NCBI GenBank assembly: GCA_963969595.1
Contig: OZ018417.1
Coordinates: 12,898,501-12,962,500 of the forward strand
DNA: 64,000 nt
Reading direction: 5' to 3'
DNA from: Neckera pumila
Taxonomy: Eukaryota > Streptophyta > Bryopsida > Hypnales > Neckeraceae
Every line of letters begins with the position of its first letter. Within the stretch, counting starts at the first letter, position 1. This document shows, in pieces, positions 60,584 to 64,000 of the stretch. The notes beneath the pieces were generated by a model. The model was not told where the DNA came from. It did not search any database and was given only the letters and a program-made list of their open reading frames with translations. Position numbers and translations under genes: made by a program.

Positions 60584-60719
60584 GCTTGCAAATCACCAAA
60601 CAAGCGTGCTAATCACCAAACAAGCTCGCTAATCACCACACACGCTTTGCTAATCTCCAAACAAAGCTTGCTAATCACCACACAAGCTTGCTAATCCCAA
60701 GAGAAATTTGCAAATCACG
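60584..60719 (+). repeat. 20-bp minisatellite, about seven units
   Basis: The unit gcttgctaatcaccaaacaa is repeated with small changes (gcgtgctaatcacc, gctcgctaatcacc, gctttgctaatctcc and others). It lies about 1.1 kb upstream of the phosphorylase start codon. The plus-strand frame through it has no other support. Confidence 0.85.
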
Positions 60720-62861
60720 ACCATTTAAGCAGACATCTAATCCGCCAGATGCACTCACCCGACGCCGCGAGCGCAACGAAGAGATCGGAGCTGCTGCAAT
60801 GGGGGATCATCACCAACACCACAGCATTTCGCTTGTGCACAAGACCTTGATCACTGCAAAAGGGCCTACAAAAGCATAAACGGATGAAAATCATCCATTT
60901 GGATGACCTCGGAATTCATCCCATCCATAATCTGAAAGTGCTGAAAAATCTCTCATTTTTTTTTCCATTTTAGGAGGGCACTGAGGTCTAAAATAGGTCC
61001 TAGACTCGGAAGGAGTCATCGAAACTATATTTAATTATACTAATAACAATAAAATTTGTTGAATGGAGGAGTGATAATGTGATATCATTTGCGGGCTCTT
61101 ATAATGGAGGGTCATATTCTTGTGCAGTGTACTTACTGCCACTCACTGAAAAGTAGAATGTGAATAAGTTACACCACAATAACTGTGGAATAACTTACAG
61201 ACACTACTGTACCCTACGCGAAGTATACAGACATAAATTAAGTATTTTTTGGAATTTGGAGGGGGGGATTCTACCCGCCAAACTAAAAATTGAACTTTGT
61301 GTGTCAAAACTTTTGTACTGTTTGGAATATTACAAATATGTTCAAGATGTTGCAAAAAAATTTCATCCATGTTGCTTAAACTTTTGAATATTTCTAAAAA
61401 CCTACATGATGCCTTAAGTCCCGCATGACAGGTTTCCAAAATAAGAAAATCTAAAAGTTGCCAAATACAAAAAAAATTTGGACACCTAAGTGCCAAAACA
61501 CTAGCACTCATTGTTCTAATTGTCTGAAATCCTTTGCACATGAAAAAAAAACTATTCTGGCACTCAAGTGCCAAATCAAACCTTCCCCTACGATAGTGTG
61601 CATTGTGCCACAATATAATAAAAACCACAATACAATTAATAAAAACAAGGTACAAACTAGTGTGCCATGAGCCGTTGCCATAGTCAAAATAAAAGTAAAA
61701 GTAATTTTCTATTATTTAAGATCCAAAATTAATATAACTTTTACATTATAGGTCCAAATGCCACAAAACAAAGCCTGTACAATCTCCCTTGCAAAGAACT
61801 TTCCAACGATACTAAAAACACAACTAGCAGGGATGCGTAGTCCCTAAGATCTTACCGTAACAAACAAAATAAAACATAAAGTATAAATTCTTTGACAATT
61901 AAAAAGGTACAAACTATGATGGTTTGATGTAGTGTTTGGGATTTTTTTGAGTTTTCCATCTATTTTCTTTTGGTTCCCATATTGAACTAATTTTTCAAAT
62001 ACTAAGTCCGCTTATTTTTTCTATTTTTTGTTCTAAATAGGAATTTTTATAGATTTCTTCACTAGTTATTTTCTGATGTTTCAAATTGCAACCAATTCTA
62101 ACATTGAATTAGCCGTTGGCGTTTTCCAAACACTAGTCTGATGACGTATGTAACATTGTACTATATAACCACTATGCAATGGTCTTGTCCATGTTTGGAA
62201 GGTATTATGCTTTACTAGATATATCTTGAAAAAACTTATCGATGAATTCTAGGATTGTGGGTAGCTAGCTGATGAGCCATAGAAGACCATTTTGTTCATT
62301 GTAGGGAGGGGTCTCCTTTTCAAGGATGCAAAAGGGCCCCTGCCTCATTGGATCAGGGTGAACTGGTCCCCTAGCTCGGCCCCTCCAAGTTATTCCAGCA
62401 GTACAAGTAAAAAAAAAGCACCCTACTTTGAGCTTGATGAATTCACCTTCTACACCTCTTCTAGCTAATTTGCGGACTCTGATCGCAAATATGAATTCAG
62501 AATTTGCAAATTTTATCATGCGTGGAAAATTAAAAAAATTCAGAGTTTTCCCGAGTGGCCGAGCGAGGGAGTCAGTTAACCCCGGCCCCACATTGATAAA
62601 CAATGTTATTTGGAGACTGCAGTCAGTGGTGTAAGTAAATTCGATGAGTTTTTTTTTTAATATTTCATCAGTGACTGAAGGAGTGCTACTGACATGATTC
62701 CCTGCCCTCTGTAGGGTGCCTGTTCATGTGACGTGTCAAGAAGTGGGTCATGGGAATTTATAGTTACTAGTGTAACTAAATTACTGCCCCTTAAAGTGTG
62801 GTCCAACTTCAATGGTTTTGAGCTTCATTTTCAAGATATTTTTTTGGTTGAGTGCAGACTA
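60720..62861. other. intergenic, no supported gene
   Basis: A minus-strand frame of 170 codons (61143-61655) is AT-rich and shows no domain. A minus frame of 112 codons at 62265-62603 lies in a more GC-rich patch and also carries no motif. A short plus frame beginning MGDHHQHHSISLVHK at about 60800-60880 is unexplained. Confidence 0.35.
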
Positions 62862-63304
62862 AGGTAAAAGAGCCCATTGTGGTCAGAATTAGAAGTGTGC
62901 CCTCATACCATTGCTGAAATTTTTTAAACTTTTTCCAACACAAAGATAAGTGTGAGAGACAGTGAGGACATTTGAAATAAAAAAATTTGGACCAAGTATG
63001 AATTAGTTCTGAATTTTTGAAGTGATCAGCCCAAAAGGGGTCTATAGGCTACCTCATGACCAACAAAATCTGAATCAAATATGGTCATCTTTCTACCCAA
63101 TGCAGTCACAACATTTTCAAACATGGAAGACCTAAAAAAATCAATTTTTACAAAAAATTTTACACTAAAAAGTTGGAAGTACCTATTGAGGTCACTAATT
63201 ATTCCATAAATAGCATATAAGGCATTGATTGTGGTTTGAAAAATCACAATGGGGTCATTAGATGTCTATCATAGGCCATTTGACCTCAATGGGGTCATTT
63301 ACCT
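62862..63304. mobile_element. TA-flanked MITE, AGGTAAA family, copy 3
   Basis: 443 bp, with left end AGGTAAAAGAGCCCATTGTG and the complement of the right end AGGTAAATGACCCCATTGAG, flanked by TA at 62860-62861 and 63305-63306. Internal match to copy 1 includes ccattgtggtcagaattag and caagtatgaattag. Confidence 0.75.
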
Positions 63305-63306
63305 TA

Positions 63307-63855
63307 TGTGTACTCAACTGTTGGTAAGTTAGTCTGTTCTTACAACGACCTTTTTAAAAGCTGATTGCATTTGGGAGAAGTTCAACTCTTTGAAACGATC
63401 ATCACTAAATTTTTGTAGGAAGACAAATGGAATTGGCATCTTAACCCAAGTCGTTTCATATTTTTTTTAACCTTCATGGAATCCATACCTTAAATTAGAT
63501 TGTTTATTTTGTTTTGTTTGTTACGGTAAAGTCTCCTAGACCGTGCGTCCTCCAGCCGTGTTATTATTTGTACTGTCAGAAAGTTCTTTGTGAGGAGGGG
63601 TGCTTGGGCTTTATTTCATGGCATTTGGACCTATGGTGTGAAAGTTATTGAGTTTTCAGAGCTTTTTAGAATTAGAAAATTAGAAAATTTCTTTTACTTT
63701 GATTTTAACAACACAAGGTATTACCACTACAGTAATTAGTTATGAATTTTGGAAGTTGAAACATAGTGGTCACTATTAAAAGCAACCACCTCTAAAATGT
63801 ACATTGTTTGTACATTGAAGGTACCTATGTGTTAGTGGTCACTTTTAGGCATTTT
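63307..63855. other. intergenic, nothing recognised
   Basis: AT-rich, no gene or repeat boundary seen. Confidence 0.35.
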
Positions 63856-64000
63856 GTTTTTTTTGTTTTTTTAACAAATGGAAAAGACCATTGCATTTTA
63901 GGCGATTTTTGAGCACCCTACCTTACAGGCTTCTGGTCTTCCATCCCTCTGGCCTTTGTTTGTCATGTGCCCTGTGCAGCATGCATGGGCCCCTCTGAAA
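63856..64000 (-). mobile_element. LINE 3' end, second copy, cut by the window edge
   Basis: The plus-strand words tttttaacaaatgg and gaccattgcat match the 3' end of the LINE at 42361 (ttttttgaacaaatggg...accactgcatt). The element would run off the right edge, minus strand. Too short to show coding sequence. Confidence 0.45.

Noticed and set aside
60584..60719. CRISPR-like array of spaced repeats
   Set aside because: The 20-bp units are contiguous without unique spacers, in plant DNA. It is a minisatellite.
61143..61655. 170-codon minus-strand frame
   Set aside because: AT-rich sequence, Phe/Leu/Cys-rich translation, no domain, no splice or codon support.
62265..62603. 112-codon minus-strand frame
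   Set aside because: No recognisable domain or partner exon. The tRNA-like words near 62550 (gagtggccgagcg) do not extend to a cloverleaf.

Overview
The window looks like nuclear DNA of a land plant. It has two intron-rich genes with GT-AG splice sites, AT-rich intergenic sequence full of terminal-inverted-repeat (TIR) elements, a Ty3/gypsy retrotransposon whose primer binding site resembles the 3' end of tRNA-Asp, a LINE fossil, and dead open frames whose premature stops are mostly TAG and TGA. The species cannot be fixed from this sequence. The phosphorylase, by motif memory only, looks less like seed-plant enzymes than expected, so a non-seed plant is possible but unproven.

Layout. 1-2643 has no supported gene. 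2644-4157 (minus) is an unrecognised two-exon gene of 395 codons with an SPK repeat and a histidine tract. 5.4-11.6 kb is intergenic: short tandem repeats, a 233-bp tandem duplication and three TIR elements. 11.6-17.2 kb (minus) is a decayed multi-exon gene ending in an FCP1/NIF-type HAD phosphatase-like domain, with a 127-bp CACTA-type MITE inside it. 17.3-30.3 kb is a nested retrotransposon cluster. Its frame is a gypsy element on the minus strand, of which a very long 5' LTR (about 5.1 kb when the insertion is removed), the primer binding site and part of gag survive. A 3,303-bp related LTR (minus) sits inside that LTR, and a 3,302-bp relative (plus) cuts off gag. All three LTRs carry related protein-coding frames.

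30.3-46.4 kb is repeat-rich. It holds a TTAA-flanked TIR element, a 33-bp minisatellite, a decayed spliced gene of unknown family (34.1-35.9 kb), a TA-flanked MITE with a TTAA-flanked element inside it, a 719-bp TIR element, a (TTA)41 microsatellite, a LINE 3' end and a 331-bp tandem duplication.

46.8-59.5 kb is the low-copy genic part. A complete four-exon histidine-phosphatase gene (plus, 265 aa) faces a complete 19-exon glycogen/starch phosphorylase gene (minus, 850 aa) tail to tail, with 510 bp between their stop codons. 59.5-64 kb is upstream and intergenic sequence with a 20-bp minisatellite, a third TA-flanked MITE and a second LINE tail at the window edge.

Only the two convergent genes and the 395-codon gene look intact. 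The most unusual content is the LTR-borne protein family, the extra phase-0 exon in the phosphorylase, and the tandem copies of an exon tail inside the first intron of the histidine-phosphatase gene.
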